A stretch of 64,000 bases of DNA from UBA3941 sp002385665 (GCA_050949255.1 JBMNFJ010000017.1:310001-374000), one strand, 5' to 3'; positions 1-8,093 are shown, numbered from the stretch's first letter. Made by a program: numbers and translations. Notes: generated from the letters alone by a model not told the origin.

Positions 1-362
1 CGGCGGCAACATACAACAGCCGCTCCCGGCTTATACTGATATGATATCCCTGCCTGGAAGAATCGGTCTAAGAACGATGTAATCTGGCCAGTTGGCGCTG
101 CATAATATACGGGTGAACCGAATACAAATCCATCGGCGGTTTCAGCCTTGTCTAAGGCAACATTGACGGTATCGTCATAGATACACCTATAGGATCCTTT
201 GCTGCAGTGTCCGCATGCGGTGCAGCCTCTTATGGGCTCCTTGCCTATATGAAAGATTTCAGTCTCAATCCCTGCCTTATTCAACTCTTTTTCCACTTCA
301 CAAAGAGCTGTGTATGTACTTCCTTTCTCATTGGGACTACCATTAATTAAAAGTACCTTCAT
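1..362 (-). CDS. Iron-sulfur flavoprotein / NAD(P)H-dependent FMN reductase family, N-terminal 120 codons (3' end outside window)
   Basis: The reading frame starts at an ATG (360-362) preceded by the strong ribosome site GGAGGAGGG and runs off the left edge. It begins MKVLLINGSPNEKGST, the FMN-phosphate loop of the flavodoxin-like NADPH-dependent reductases, and continues to a GSPVYYAAPTGQ segment typical of the family. Residues 47-60 contain Cys at 47, 50, 53 and 60 (CX2CX2CX6C), the compact motif that holds a [4Fe-4S] cluster in iron-sulfur flavoproteins. It is therefore probably a cytosolic electron-transfer flavoprotein in oxygen or redox stress metabolism of an anaerobe; the substrate cannot be told. 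The gene is divergent from the spore photoproduct lyase gene. Confidence 0.8.
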   Translation of the reverse strand, partial: MKVLLINGSPNEKGSTYTALCEVEKELNKAGIETEIFHIGKEPIRGCTACGHCSKGSYRCIYDDTVNVALDKAETADGFVFGSPVYYAAPTGQITSFLDRFFQAGISYQYKPGAAVVCCR

Positions 363-616
363 TTTTTATTACCCTCCTCCATGATTTACCAAGTAGAGAT
401 AATTTCATTATCCTTATTATACCATGAGTCTCTAGTTTTCGCCAAAACCCATATAATTGCTCTTAGTGTGAAGGTAAACCAGGGATTGGGTTCCAATAAT
501 AGGTTTGCTGCAATCCTAATTTGGAAAGTCACCAGCTCTATAGATTGAATAGTATTTTTTATAGGTGAAGTAAAACAATATCTATATGTAAGAAACGTGA
601 AGGGTGGAAAAACGAT

Positions 617-1639
617 ATGTTTATACCAAAAAGGATTCTGTTTATGAAAGGGTCGCTGGATTATCAGGTAGGAAGGCAGATTCATGCTTACTTTAAAGAT
701 AACAGCAAAGTAGAAATAATTGAGCTAGGGAACCACGGAATCAAAAAGAACATACCAGGAGATGACATTTCCGAATTCTATCGACATGGCAAAAGGACCC
801 TGGTAGTAGGAATTAGAAGAGGCATGAAGTTTCAGTCCTGCAAGCCTTCTGCTCACTATCAGCTCCCTCTGCTGTCAGGCTGCATCGGACAGTGTGAATA
901 CTGCTATCTGAACACAAATCTTGGAGACAGACCTTATATGCGGGTCAACGTAAATGTGGATGAAATCCTGGAACAGGCGGGGAAGAACATCGAAGAAAGA
1001 CTGCCCGAGGTAACAATATTTGAAGGCTCTGCTACATCAGATCCCATACCTGTTGAACCCTATACCCATTCCCTGAAGCAGGCCATTCAATACTTCAGCA
1101 AAACCGAAAAGGGTAGATTCCGATTCGTAACTAAATATACAGATGTTGATACCCTCCTGGATGTTAATCATGGTGGTCATACGGAGGTTCGTTTTACCCT
1201 GAATACAGACAGGGTGATTCAAGACTTTGAAAATGGAACACCCCTGATGTCAAAACGAATCGAAGCTGCAAGAAAAATCATGTCCGCCGATTATCCCACC
1301 GGCTTTCTCATTGCTCCAGTCTTTTTATATGATCATTGGCAAGATGATTACAAAAATCTACTGTTAGAACTAAAAGATATTATTCCAAAAAACACAAGTT
1401 ATCCTGTTACGTTTGAGGTAATATCCCACAGGTACACTCCGAGAGCAAAAAACATAATAACCAAGATTTTCCCCGATACAAAACTACCCATGGAGGATGA
1501 AGAAAGAACATACAAATATGGACAATTTGGCTACGGAAAGTATACCTACCGCAAAGAAGAGCTGGAAGAGATCAAGTCTTTCTTTAAGAAAGAGATTCCC
1601 GCTGTATTTCCAGATGGAGTAGTTAAATATATTATTTAA
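617..1639 (+). CDS. splB: Spore photoproduct lyase (radical SAM)
   Basis: Repairs the UV-induced thymine dimer (spore photoproduct) in germinating spores by radical SAM chemistry. The 340-residue length is typical. The cluster motif CIGQCEYC gives Cys89, Cys93 and Cys96 (CX3CX2C), followed by YLNTNLGDRPY, and the family signatures KPSAHYQLP (76-84) and the C-terminal FGYGKYTYRKEE are present. The position after FEGSAT, where Bacillus-type enzymes have a catalytic Cys in their SCTSD motif, is Ala139 here, while a Cys (Cys75) precedes KPSAHYQ, as I recall for the clostridial branch. The ribosome site AAGGGTGG lies 9 bases before the ATG. It stands alone on the plus strand between two reverse-strand genes. 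Confidence 0.93.
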   Translation: MFIPKRILFMKGSLDYQVGRQIHAYFKDNSKVEIIELGNHGIKKNIPGDDISEFYRHGKRTLVVGIRRGMKFQSCKPSAHYQLPLLSGCIGQCEYCYLNTNLGDRPYMRVNVNVDEILEQAGKNIEERLPEVTIFEGSATSDPIPVEPYTHSLKQAIQYFSKTEKGRFRFVTKYTDVDTLLDVNHGGHTEVRFTLNTDRVIQDFENGTPLMSKRIEAARKIMSADYPTGFLIAPVFLYDHWQDDYKNLLLELKDIIPKNTSYPVTFEVISHRYTPRAKNIITKIFPDTKLPMEDEERTYKYGQFGYGKYTYRKEELEEIKSFFKKEIPAVFPDGVVKYII

Positions 1640-1725
1640 GCAAGGTTCATAGTCATGATCTGTCTATATTGGAGTACAACACGCCACCATAAGCGGATAC
1701 GAGGGAGTATCTGAGCCGGGGTAAA

Positions 1726-1757
1726 TTGATTTGTTAGGTCTCTCTGTCCTAAATCAA
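1726..1757. terminator. Possible hairpin terminator between splB and the SDR gene
   Basis: TTGATTTGTTAGG and CCTAAATCAA pair around a short loop (ten pairs and one bulge). The structure overlaps the stop codon of the SDR gene. There is no convincing T-run on either strand, so termination is only a guess. Confidence 0.3.
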
Positions 1758-2537
1758 CCTATCCTTGCGTAAGCCTGCAGTCATAAAACGCCATGCCGCC
1801 TTTCTGTTTGTTAGCCAGGCAATCTGAACACCGTTTTTTGTGTTGTTAATTATTCTGGGTATAAAAAACTTAGCCACGGTTTCGGGCTTATCTGCCAATA
1901 TGTTGAACAGCTTTCTGAATTTTTCGTCCGAGATGACTTCAGACTGCTCACCGTCGGGGGTCTTTGTGATGAAATCAGTCAGCATCATCCCCGGAGATAA
2001 CCGTCCCGCTATTACTCCGGTGCCCTCCAGCTCCCTGGCAAGCCCTTTCATAAAGTAGGTTAAGGCATGCTTGGTGGTACCATACAGTATTGTTTTTGGC
2101 TGTATCATGTTGTTTGAGCCAAGGCCTTCCATGCTGTATATTGCGCCATACCCCTGTTTCAGCATTCCCGCTGCTGCAACCTGTGAACCGTATATCACAC
2201 CCATAATATTGGTCTTTACAGTATTCTCAGTATAGCTTTCGTCCGTTTCCCACAAAAACATGTAGGGCGTGTTTTGCCCCGCGTTATTGATCCATATATC
2301 TATCCTGTCCCACTGTGTAAAAGAAACATCCCAGAGTTTTTGCAGGTTTACTTTTTCCTGGACATTGCATGGGACATAAATGTACTTCCCTTCAAAAGAA
2401 GATAGTGCAGAATGGGCCGCTTCCGGTAGCACTTCATGCCTTCCGGATAGAGTGACATTACATCCGGCCCGCAGGAACTCCCTTGCCATAGATAAGCCGA
2501 TACCCCGTGTACTGCCTGTTATCACTACATTTTTCAT
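1749..2537 (-). CDS. Short-chain dehydrogenase/reductase (SDR) family oxidoreductase
   Basis: A 262-residue classical SDR. The N-terminal TGSTRGIG motif (residues 7-14) binds NAD(P), NNAG follows at about 85-88, and YGTTK supplies the YxxxK catalytic pair. The usual catalytic Ser region reads IYSMEGLGS. The substrate is not evident. Its start overlaps the stop of the upstream flavodoxin gene by four bases (ATGA), so the two are translationally coupled and probably act together, the flavodoxin possibly being the redox partner. The family often has lipid, sugar or secondary alcohol substrates; none can be chosen from sequence. Confidence 0.85.
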   Translation of the reverse strand: MKNVVITGSTRGIGLSMAREFLRAGCNVTLSGRHEVLPEAAHSALSSFEGKYIYVPCNVQEKVNLQKLWDVSFTQWDRIDIWINNAGQNTPYMFLWETDESYTENTVKTNIMGVIYGSQVAAAGMLKQGYGAIYSMEGLGSNNMIQPKTILYGTTKHALTYFMKGLARELEGTGVIAGRLSPGMMLTDFITKTPDGEQSEVISDEKFRKLFNILADKPETVAKFFIPRIINNTKNGVQIAWLTNRKAAWRFMTAGLRKDRLI

Positions 2538-3037
2538 AAAGAATTCTCCTTTGCTTTCCCGTTTAAGAAATCCAAAACAGGTACGAGATTTTCCTCCTTT
2601 ACGCCGTTAAAACCGTTTTCTATTATAGAGATGGCCTCTTCGGTTTTCTCATCTCTATCTTTACTGCTTTTAAGCATCTTTACGAAGATGGATAGCAAGA
2701 TTCTATCCATTCCCTTTATCTCCTTCAAAGGGAGACAGCCGCCGCGCAGATAGAAAAACGGTATGTCTTCAATCTTATTCCTGGCGATAACCGTTTCAGT
2801 ATCGGGCTCGGCAGTTTGTCCTGTACCCGACCCACATACCACCTTTACATTATAGTTTCTCAGTTTATTTAGCCCCTGTATCTTCCCTACTTTCATCCAG
2901 CCAAGAAAAATTATTTCTTCATCCTGACTAATCTTTGAGATTTCGTCTACCCGGAAAACCTCAAGCTTGGTTTTGGCAGCCAACATTTCGGCATATTTTT
3001 TTGTAAAGCCTGTTTTTGATTCATAAACAATGATCAT
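2534..3037 (-). CDS. Flavodoxin-domain protein
   Basis: 167 residues opening MIIVYESKTGFTKKYAEMLA, the flavodoxin FMN-phosphate loop (S/T-x-T-G-x-T). IIFLGWMKVGKIQGL (about residues 43-57) matches the second flavodoxin segment, where the protein packs against the isoalloxazine ring. The C-terminal half is charged and helical. It resembles the menaquinone-dependent protoporphyrinogen oxidase-like flavodoxins of Clostridia, but that specific role is not shown. It is first in a two-gene unit with the SDR, with a four-base overlap. Confidence 0.75.
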   Translation of the reverse strand: MIIVYESKTGFTKKYAEMLAAKTKLEVFRVDEISKISQDEEIIFLGWMKVGKIQGLNKLRNYNVKVVCGSGTGQTAEPDTETVIARNKIEDIPFFYLRGGCLPLKEIKGMDRILLSIFVKMLKSSKDRDEKTEEAISIIENGFNGVKEENLVPVLDFLNGKAKENSL

Positions 3038-3282
3038 TCTAGAGTCTCCTTTAAATGGATTTGGATATTCTCCACTTTTCTCTACCTCCTCAACTATCCA
3101 ATGCTTAGATTACTCTGGTAATCTTTTTCACTACCTTTCTATTTTAGCAACCTCCCATTAATTTCTATTTCTATTTTACTGTATTAATGTATGATTGTCC
3201 AAATTGGATTTGGAATATCACATAAAATTAATGAGAATGCAATTGATAAAATTTTTTAGATATATTTCTTTATATATGTTCC

Positions 3283-3306
3283 ATTATATGAAGTGCTTCA
3301 TATAAT
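3283..3306. promoter_or_regulatory. 24-bp inverted repeat just upstream of the first cysteine-rich gene
   Basis: Two perfect 11-base arms, ATTATATGAAG and CTTCATATAAT, surround a TG centre. The repeat ends about 8 bases before the GGGAGGGGG ribosome site of the 3328 gene. It could be an operator or a leader hairpin. The right arm also contains CATATAAT, which resembles the -10 box of mother-cell sporulation promoters, but no clear -35 element was found. Confidence 0.5.
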
Positions 3307-3327
3307 GTATTAAGGGAGGGGGTTAAC

Positions 3328-3726
3328 TTGTCAAAGAAGTTTTCTAAATGTGATAAAAAATCAATAGTTAGTCAGTTAATAAGAACACAAGCTCAAGTTA
3401 CACTTAAACCCATTGCAAAACATGGCAAGCCAAAAGTATTCTGTATTGATTACGCTGTTGGACCTAACTTTGATTGGGATGAACAACAGCAACCTTGTAA
3501 ACCAACTATAGAGGATAGTGATAGAAAAAACAGCAAATGTACCTTTACTATCACCCAATTACTATGTGTTGAAGTTCCTATAGAGATAGATATGGATGTA
3601 GACGTTGATGCAGGAATAATTCGTTGCGGCAAACCCAATATTGGACCATGCAAGCCCAGACGCAAGGATTTTTCTTTGGACGATGAAAATGATGAAGACC
3701 CAATAGAAGATGAATACGAATATTAA
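3328..3726 (+). CDS. Cysteine-rich protein of unknown function, paralogue 1
   Basis: 132 residues; TTG start placed by the very strong GGGAGGGGG five bases upstream. Not recognised as a named family. Residues 71-108 (CTFTITQLLC... to ...PNIGPC) closely match residues 71-108 of the next gene, with Cys at 71, 80, 100 and 108 in the same numbering, so the two are tandem paralogues. The tail after residue 115 is strongly acidic (DDENDEDPIEDEYEY). There is no signal peptide or membrane segment. Cysteine-rich, beta-prone, tandem small proteins like this in spore formers are often spore surface components; here that is inference only. Confidence 0.7.
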   Translation: MSKKFSKCDKKSIVSQLIRTQAQVTLKPIAKHGKPKVFCIDYAVGPNFDWDEQQQPCKPTIEDSDRKNSKCTFTITQLLCVEVPIEIDMDVDVDAGIIRCGKPNIGPCKPRRKDFSLDDENDEDPIEDEYEY

Positions 3727-3787
3727 AACCTATTTCAATATTGTTGCATTAACTCTATTAGTAAAGAATGAGAAAGGCGTGATTTGA

Positions 3788-4570
3788 TTGAATAATAATG
3801 TTAATTATCCCCAAAGTAATATAAATGCTATAACCCCTCAGCAGAACACCAGCACGGGGTGCGAGACTATAGTGCATGAAACAGTATGTGTTCAAGGCAC
3901 AGTAACAATCACCCCTGATTTAATGTCTGGCCCAAGCAGATCTTTTTGCGTAGGCCCTCCGATTATAGGAGAATGTCCCGGTGAGCTGGCCAGGACTTGT
4001 ACCTTTACCGTTAGCCAAAACATCTGTGTCCAGATACCTCTAAGATTCTCTGCTACAGCTAGCGCAGTTTCAAATGGGGTAGTTTGCGGAACACCTGAAG
4101 TTGGTCCATGTCCTGATGGGGATATTGGCTGCACCTTTTCAATTGGATTCTTCAGAGACAATTCGGAATTCACTAATTCATTGATTACGCTAGCCGGCGG
4201 TTCAATATTGTTGGGTACAGGTGCAGGACTTAGCTTTATGGTTAATACTGCCAACGCAAACGATGTTCTTTCCTTCAATGTCCCGTCACCTCCTGCACCG
4301 GAATCACCACCGTTTTCCAACCAGTACCAGGTTCTTTATGCTCAGCTTCTGGCAGCAAAACTCAATGTCCTGAATCTGGTTGCTATGGGAGCTGAAATCT
4401 GTGAATTTGCTACCAATGCAATCACAGCAGCAGATAACTTCCTCGGAGCTTCTCCTGCAGGGGGTATGGCAGGTGCTCCAGATGTTCAGGAGCCATTAAC
4501 TCAATTCAATGAAGGAAATGCTCCTGGATGCCCGCCCCATTGTGAAGACGATAATAATGATATAGCATAA
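3788..4570 (+). CDS. Cysteine-rich protein of unknown function, paralogue 2, with Ala/Gly-rich extension
   Basis: 260 residues, TTG start after AGAAAGGCG. The N-terminal part holds the module shared with the 3328 gene: SFCVGPPIIGEC (52-63), then CTFTVSQNIC at 71-80 and CGTPEVGPC at 100-108. From about residue 115 the sequence becomes uncharged and rich in Ala, Gly, Ser and Asn, with a proline-rich link (SPPAPESPPF) and a C-terminus GCPPHCEDDNNDIA. No signal peptide. It is probably co-transcribed with the 3328 gene and ends at a strong terminator. A structural, possibly spore-surface, protein is a reasonable guess but is not demonstrated. Confidence 0.7.
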   Translation: MNNNVNYPQSNINAITPQQNTSTGCETIVHETVCVQGTVTITPDLMSGPSRSFCVGPPIIGECPGELARTCTFTVSQNICVQIPLRFSATASAVSNGVVCGTPEVGPCPDGDIGCTFSIGFFRDNSEFTNSLITLAGGSILLGTGAGLSFMVNTANANDVLSFNVPSPPAPESPPFSNQYQVLYAQLLAAKLNVLNLVAMGAEICEFATNAITAADNFLGASPAGGMAGAPDVQEPLTQFNEGNAPGCPPHCEDDNNDIA

Positions 4571-4575
4571 TAAGA

Positions 4576-4616
4576 AGCACCGCAAAACTGATATTAATAG
4601 TTTTGCGGTGCTTTTC
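4576..4616 (+). terminator. Intrinsic terminator of the cysteine-rich gene pair
   Basis: A perfect 14-base stem (AGCACCGCAAAACT with its complement) with a 9-base loop is followed by TTTCT. It lies 6 bases after the stop of the 3788 gene. Confidence 0.9.
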
Positions 4617-4706
4617 TGCTATTTATCATTGGATAAATGACATAGCCCATGAATGAATATAAAGTATTAAATTAGCTGATGTTTGTACAGGGATAAATAT
4701 TGATAA

Positions 4707-4740
4707 AATAAAAAGCCCCGAAACGTTAATTTCAGGGCTT
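4707..4740 (-). terminator. Terminator of the tRNA cluster
   Basis: On the minus strand AAGCCCTGAAA pairs with TTTCGGGGCTT (one G-U pair), followed by TTTTATT. It lies 6 bases beyond the CCA end of tRNA-Thr. Confidence 0.8.
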
Positions 4741-4745
4741 CTATC

Positions 4746-4821
4746 TGGAGCTGGCAAGAGGACTTGAACCCCCAACCTGCTGATTACAAGTCAGCTGCTC
4801 TACCGATTGAGCTATGCCAGC
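4746..4821 (-). tRNA. tRNA-Thr (anticodon TGT), CCA encoded
   Basis: Acceptor arms GCTGGCA/TGCCAGC, D-arm TAGCTCAATCGGTAGAGCA, anticodon loop CTTGTAA and T-arm GGTTCAAGTCC fit the canonical cloverleaf. The anticodon TGT reads ACA/ACN threonine codons. The 3' CCA is encoded. Last of three tRNAs in one minus-strand transcript. Confidence 0.96.
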
Positions 4822-4834
4822 ACAGTTTATGGTT

Positions 4835-4909
4835 TGGTGACCCCTAGGGGACTCGAACCCCTGTTACCGCCGTGAAAGGGCGGTGTCTTAACCACTTGAC
4901 CAAGGGGCC
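4835..4909 (-). tRNA. tRNA-Glu (anticodon TTC), CCA encoded
   Basis: Acceptor arm GGCCCCT pairs with AGGGGTC. The anticodon stem CCGCC/GGCGG encloses the loop CTTTCAC (anticodon TTC), and GGTTCGAGTCC forms the T-loop. CCA is encoded. Middle gene of the cluster. Confidence 0.96.
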
Positions 4910-4955
4910 ACAGATGTATTTTCAAAAACATACCCGCAATTTGCGGGAAAAATTG

Positions 4956-5031
4956 TGGTGACCCATCGGCGACTCGAACGCCGGACTCCTTGATTAAAAG
5001 TCAAGTGCTCTACCTACTGAGCTAATGGGTC
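4956..5031 (-). tRNA. tRNA-Lys (anticodon TTT), CCA encoded
   Basis: Acceptor arm GACCCAT/ATGGGTC, anticodon loop CTTTTAA (anticodon TTT) and T-loop CGTTCGAGTCG. CCA is encoded. First gene of the cluster. A small GC hairpin (CCCGCAATTTGCGGG) lies in the spacer between it and tRNA-Glu and may aid processing. Confidence 0.96.
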
Positions 5032-5052
5032 ATGTTCGCAGGGACATGTAAT

Positions 5053-5082
5053 ATAATACAATATAATATACCCATATGTCAA
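5053..5082 (-). promoter_or_regulatory. Sigma-A type promoter of the tRNA cluster
   Basis: On the minus strand a consensus TTGACA (-35) is followed after 18 bases by TATTAT (-10), ending 21 bases before the 5' end of tRNA-Lys. Confidence 0.65.
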
Positions 5083-5139
5083 CTAGAAAATTCTCAAGAG
5101 CTAAAAAATCTCCTATACCATATTCACAATTGTCATAAA

Positions 5140-5176
5140 AAAGGCCTTCCCCCAGGCTCAGCCTGAGGAAAGGCCT
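5140..5176 (-). terminator. Terminator of the DUF1858 gene
   Basis: On the minus strand AGGCCTTTCCTCAGGC pairs with GCCTGGGGGAAGGCCT, followed by TTTTTTAT. It starts 13 bases after the stop codon of the DUF1858 gene. Confidence 0.85.
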
Positions 5177-5188
5177 GATAAAGCCTGC

Positions 5189-5398
5189 TTAAGCCTGCTT
5201 AGCAGCTAGAAAGTCGTTCAAGGAATCAACCAATTCATCGGCATTTATACCATGAACCATTGCAGCCTGTTCAATGCTCTCACCACTGGAAGCGGGGCAC
5301 CCTATGCAGTGCATGCCAAATTGCATGAAAACGGCAAAGGTCTCCCTATCGAGCATCAATACCTCAGCAATGGTCATATTCTTATTAATCTTGGGCAT
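5189..5398 (-). CDS. DUF1858 small redox-disulfide protein
   Basis: 69 residues, matching the short DUF1858 / hybrid-cluster-protein-associated redox disulfide family in length. Residues 30-42 read HCIGCPASSGESI, containing the family's conserved CxxC pair (Cys31, Cys34) after a helical N-terminus (MTIAEVLMLD). The family is cytosolic and common in anaerobes; the role of the thiols is not established. The ribosome site GGGAGG precedes the ATG. It is a single-gene unit with its own terminator, next to the tRNA cluster. Confidence 0.85.
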   Translation of the reverse strand: MPKINKNMTIAEVLMLDRETFAVFMQFGMHCIGCPASSGESIEQAAMVHGINADELVDSLNDFLAAKQA

Positions 5399-5591
5399 TT
5401 TTTAACCTCCCTAATCTAATTTAATATATATAATATACCTTTTTGCCCCAGTATTCAACGCCTTTTTTTGTTTTTCTGCCCTGAAATAGGATTTTTGGCA
5501 GGTTGCTTTTCCTCCTCTTTATGATATCATTAATATTGGGGTAGTAACACTATTCCCCATTATAAAGTGAATTATAATAAGGATGATCTGT

Positions 5592-7085
5592 ATGCGGCTA
5601 TGCTCTTTCTCAGAGACCTATCATATGTTCGATGTAACCCCGGTGGAAAACTTGTTTATACAAGAGTTCATGCTCAAGGCACCGGGGGATTTTGTCAAGG
5701 TTTATATCTATGGCTTGAAACAATGTTATCACTTAAGCCAGTCTGAAAACACCATTGAAAGCTTTTCCAGGGCCCTGTGCCTGGAGACCAAGGTGGTTGA
5801 AAATGCCTTCCACTATTGGCAGAGGCAGGGGATTATGGAAATAAAAAAGGATGATGACGGACGGCTCTCCATAGAATATCTAAATATAAAGGACATGCTA
5901 TATAATAACCAAAGCAGCAACAAATCCTTATACCATTATAAGGATTTTAATCAGAACCTCCAAGCTATATTTGGCAAAAGGCTGTTAACACCCCAGGAGT
6001 ACTTAAGGGTTTACGATTGGATAGAGATCCTCAATCTCCCGGCGGAAGTGGTGCTGATGATGGTTCAGTTCTATATCAGCAAAAAAAGCAGCAGGATTAG
6101 TATCAACTATTTGGACAAGGTAGCTGAGAGCTGGGCCAGGGACGGTATAAATACCCTGCAGAAGGCCGAAGAATACATAAAGCAATATGAATCCTGTTAT
6201 CAGGAGACCATAGCGGTACTAAAATACCTGGGGATTCACCGATCCCCTTCCAAGGCCGAATTGGATCTGTATAAAAAATGGCAGGACATTTGGGGTTTTC
6301 CTTTAAATGGTATCTTAGAGGCCTGCAAGGAAACAACCAAGATTCAATCCCCGAATATGGCGTACCTGGATAAGATACTGGAAAGTCTTTATAAGGTTGG
6401 TATAACATCCCAGCAAGAGATAAAGGAGTACTTATCTTCAAGGGATTCCATTAATGATAAAATCAAGGAGGTACTCTTTAATCTGGGGTACAAGAATACC
6501 CTGCCTACCCCTGAGCATCAGTCCCTATACATGAAGTGGACCAATAATTGGCAAATGGATCACGATGTTGTGCTCCTTGCCTGCAAACAATTGATACGAA
6601 AAAAAGCCAGGAGCAGCTTCAACCAGGTGGACGAACTCCTGGCCAGGTGGAATGAGCGGGGCCTAACCAAATCCAAAGACGTTAAGAATTATCTAAATCA
6701 CAAGGAGCTCCTGATTAACGAAATAAGGGCTGTCCTGGAAAGAGCCGGTGATCGCCGAGAGGTTACGGCAGCCGATCAAAAGGTGTTTGCGAAGTGGACC
6801 AAGGAATGGAATCTTTCCTACGAATTGATCCTGTTAGCTGCCGAATACTCCACCATGGCGGAGAATAAACTGACCTTTATAAACAAGATATTGAGCAATT
6901 GGTACAAGAAGGGGATAACGTCTATCAAGGAAGCCAAAGCCGATCATGAGCAGCATGTACAAGACAGACAAGGCATGAGTTCAGGTTCCGCCATGAGAAA
7001 ACAGGTTGATTTTGGCCAGTTTGAGCAGCATTCCTATACCGATGAAGATTTGGAACACCTTTTCGAGGATTTGGAAAATGCGTAA
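5592..7085 (+). CDS. DnaD-domain replication protein with about four DnaB_2-type repeats
   Basis: 497 residues. I place the start at the ATG at 5592 because AAGGAT lies 8 bases upstream; the in-frame ATG at 5583 has no ribosome site. The N-terminus (TPVENLFIQEFMLKAPGDFVK) is the winged-helix part of clostridial DnaD-like proteins. The rest repeats a unit of about 85 residues four times: each starts near a short Pro-rich turn, then an aromatic KW segment (YDWIEILNLP, YKKWQDIWGF, YMKWTNNWQM, FAKWTKEWNL) and ends WYKKGITS-like. Such domains remodel DNA and help load the helicase at initiation or restart. The gene directly precedes a DnaC-like loader. Confidence 0.85.
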   Translation: MRLCSFSETYHMFDVTPVENLFIQEFMLKAPGDFVKVYIYGLKQCYHLSQSENTIESFSRALCLETKVVENAFHYWQRQGIMEIKKDDDGRLSIEYLNIKDMLYNNQSSNKSLYHYKDFNQNLQAIFGKRLLTPQEYLRVYDWIEILNLPAEVVLMMVQFYISKKSSRISINYLDKVAESWARDGINTLQKAEEYIKQYESCYQETIAVLKYLGIHRSPSKAELDLYKKWQDIWGFPLNGILEACKETTKIQSPNMAYLDKILESLYKVGITSQQEIKEYLSSRDSINDKIKEVLFNLGYKNTLPTPEHQSLYMKWTNNWQMDHDVVLLACKQLIRKKARSSFNQVDELLARWNERGLTKSKDVKNYLNHKELLINEIRAVLERAGDRREVTAADQKVFAKWTKEWNLSYELILLAAEYSTMAENKLTFINKILSNWYKKGITSIKEAKADHEQHVQDRQGMSSGSAMRKQVDFGQFEQHSYTDEDLEHLFEDLENA

Positions 7086-7103
7086 TTTAGGAAGTAGATA
7101 TAT

Positions 7104-8093
7104 ATGAATGAAGTTTATCTAAGGGAAATTCTTCAGGAATACGATGAAATCCAAAGGGCACAATCACATGCCCTGAGCCTGCGCAGGGAGGAAGTCTTTA
7201 GCAGGATTCCCGACATAGCCAAAATCCATAATGATATGATAGAATTGATGGCCCAAAATTCCAGGAAGGCTATCCTAAACCCCAACAATACTTCTGCCCT
7301 GGTGAATGAGCTGCAAGGACAAATAGCCCGGCTTAAGGCAAAGGAAATGAAGCTGCTTAAGGAAAACGGTTACCCTGGGGATTATCTGGAGATGCAGTAC
7401 CGGTGCGAAATATGTAAGGATACGGGGTATACGGGCTTTCCCGTCAAGGAAAAATGCAGCTGTCTTGTGCAAAAATTATTGGAGAAGACATACAGGCTCT
7501 CCAATATTCAGGAGTTGGAAGCTGAGAACTTTGACACCTTTGATCCCATGGTCTTCCCCGAAATTCCTTTGGAAAACAGCAGGCTAAACCAGAGGGAATA
7601 CATGACCGAGCTCCGAGACAGGCTGCTGGATTATGTTGATGAATTCCCAAACAACCAAAAGCGAACCATACTCTTTACCGGTAAGACAGGACTGGGAAAA
7701 ACATTTCTTCTAAACTGCATGGCCAAATCCATTATGGATAAGGGTTATACGGTCATACGGACATCCGCCTATAACCTCTTCGATCAACTCTTTTACGGCG
7801 CCATATCGGATAGTCCCGATAGCCTGGCACAAAAAAGAAATCTATTCGAAGTGGATGTCCTGATAATAGATGATCTTGGCACCGAAACCCGGCGTAACAA
7901 CTTTACAGTAGAAGACCTTTTCAATATCATAAATGAGAGAACCCTAAGGCGCAGCCACACCTTTTTATCCACCAATCTGGGCTTGTCCAACCTGAGGGAA
8001 CGATATACCGACAGGATAGCCTCACGGCTCTTCGACAACGCCAACACCATGATTATAAGGTTTCAAGGTGCGGATATAAGACTAAAAAAATAA
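7104..8093 (+). CDS. DnaC/DnaI-type helicase loader ATPase
   Basis: 329 residues. The N-terminal half is helical and ends with a zinc-binding cysteine cluster (Cys101, Cys104, Cys118, Cys120; CEICKDTGYTG...CSC). An AAA+ domain follows: Walker A GKTGLGKT (193-200), Walker B VDVLIIDDLGTE and a C-terminal arginine-finger region (ERYTDRIASRL). It matches DnaI/DnaC loaders that deliver the replicative helicase to DNA. It lies 18 bases after the DnaD-like gene, and dnaB, its expected partner, ends six bases beyond it on the opposite strand. Together they suggest a primosome module. Confidence 0.9.
   Translation: MNEVYLREILQEYDEIQRAQSHALSLRREEVFSRIPDIAKIHNDMIELMAQNSRKAILNPNNTSALVNELQGQIARLKAKEMKLLKENGYPGDYLEMQYRCEICKDTGYTGFPVKEKCSCLVQKLLEKTYRLSNIQELEAENFDTFDPMVFPEIPLENSRLNQREYMTELRDRLLDYVDEFPNNQKRTILFTGKTGLGKTFLLNCMAKSIMDKGYTVIRTSAYNLFDQLFYGAISDSPDSLAQKRNLFEVDVLIIDDLGTETRRNNFTVEDLFNIINERTLRRSHTFLSTNLGLSNLRERYTDRIASRLFDNANTMIIRFQGADIRLKK

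Noticed and set aside
386..685. Reverse-strand open frame of 99 codons
   Set aside because: Overlaps the splB start region, lacks a ribosome site, and has no recognisable domain; it is a shadow.
3892..4320. Reverse-strand frame inside the cysteine-rich gene
   Set aside because: It is the antisense shadow of the 3788 gene with no ribosome site.
3328..4570. Spore appendage (Ena, DUF3992) identity of the cysteine-rich pair
   Set aside because: General resemblance in cysteine content only; the motif spacing could not be matched from memory.
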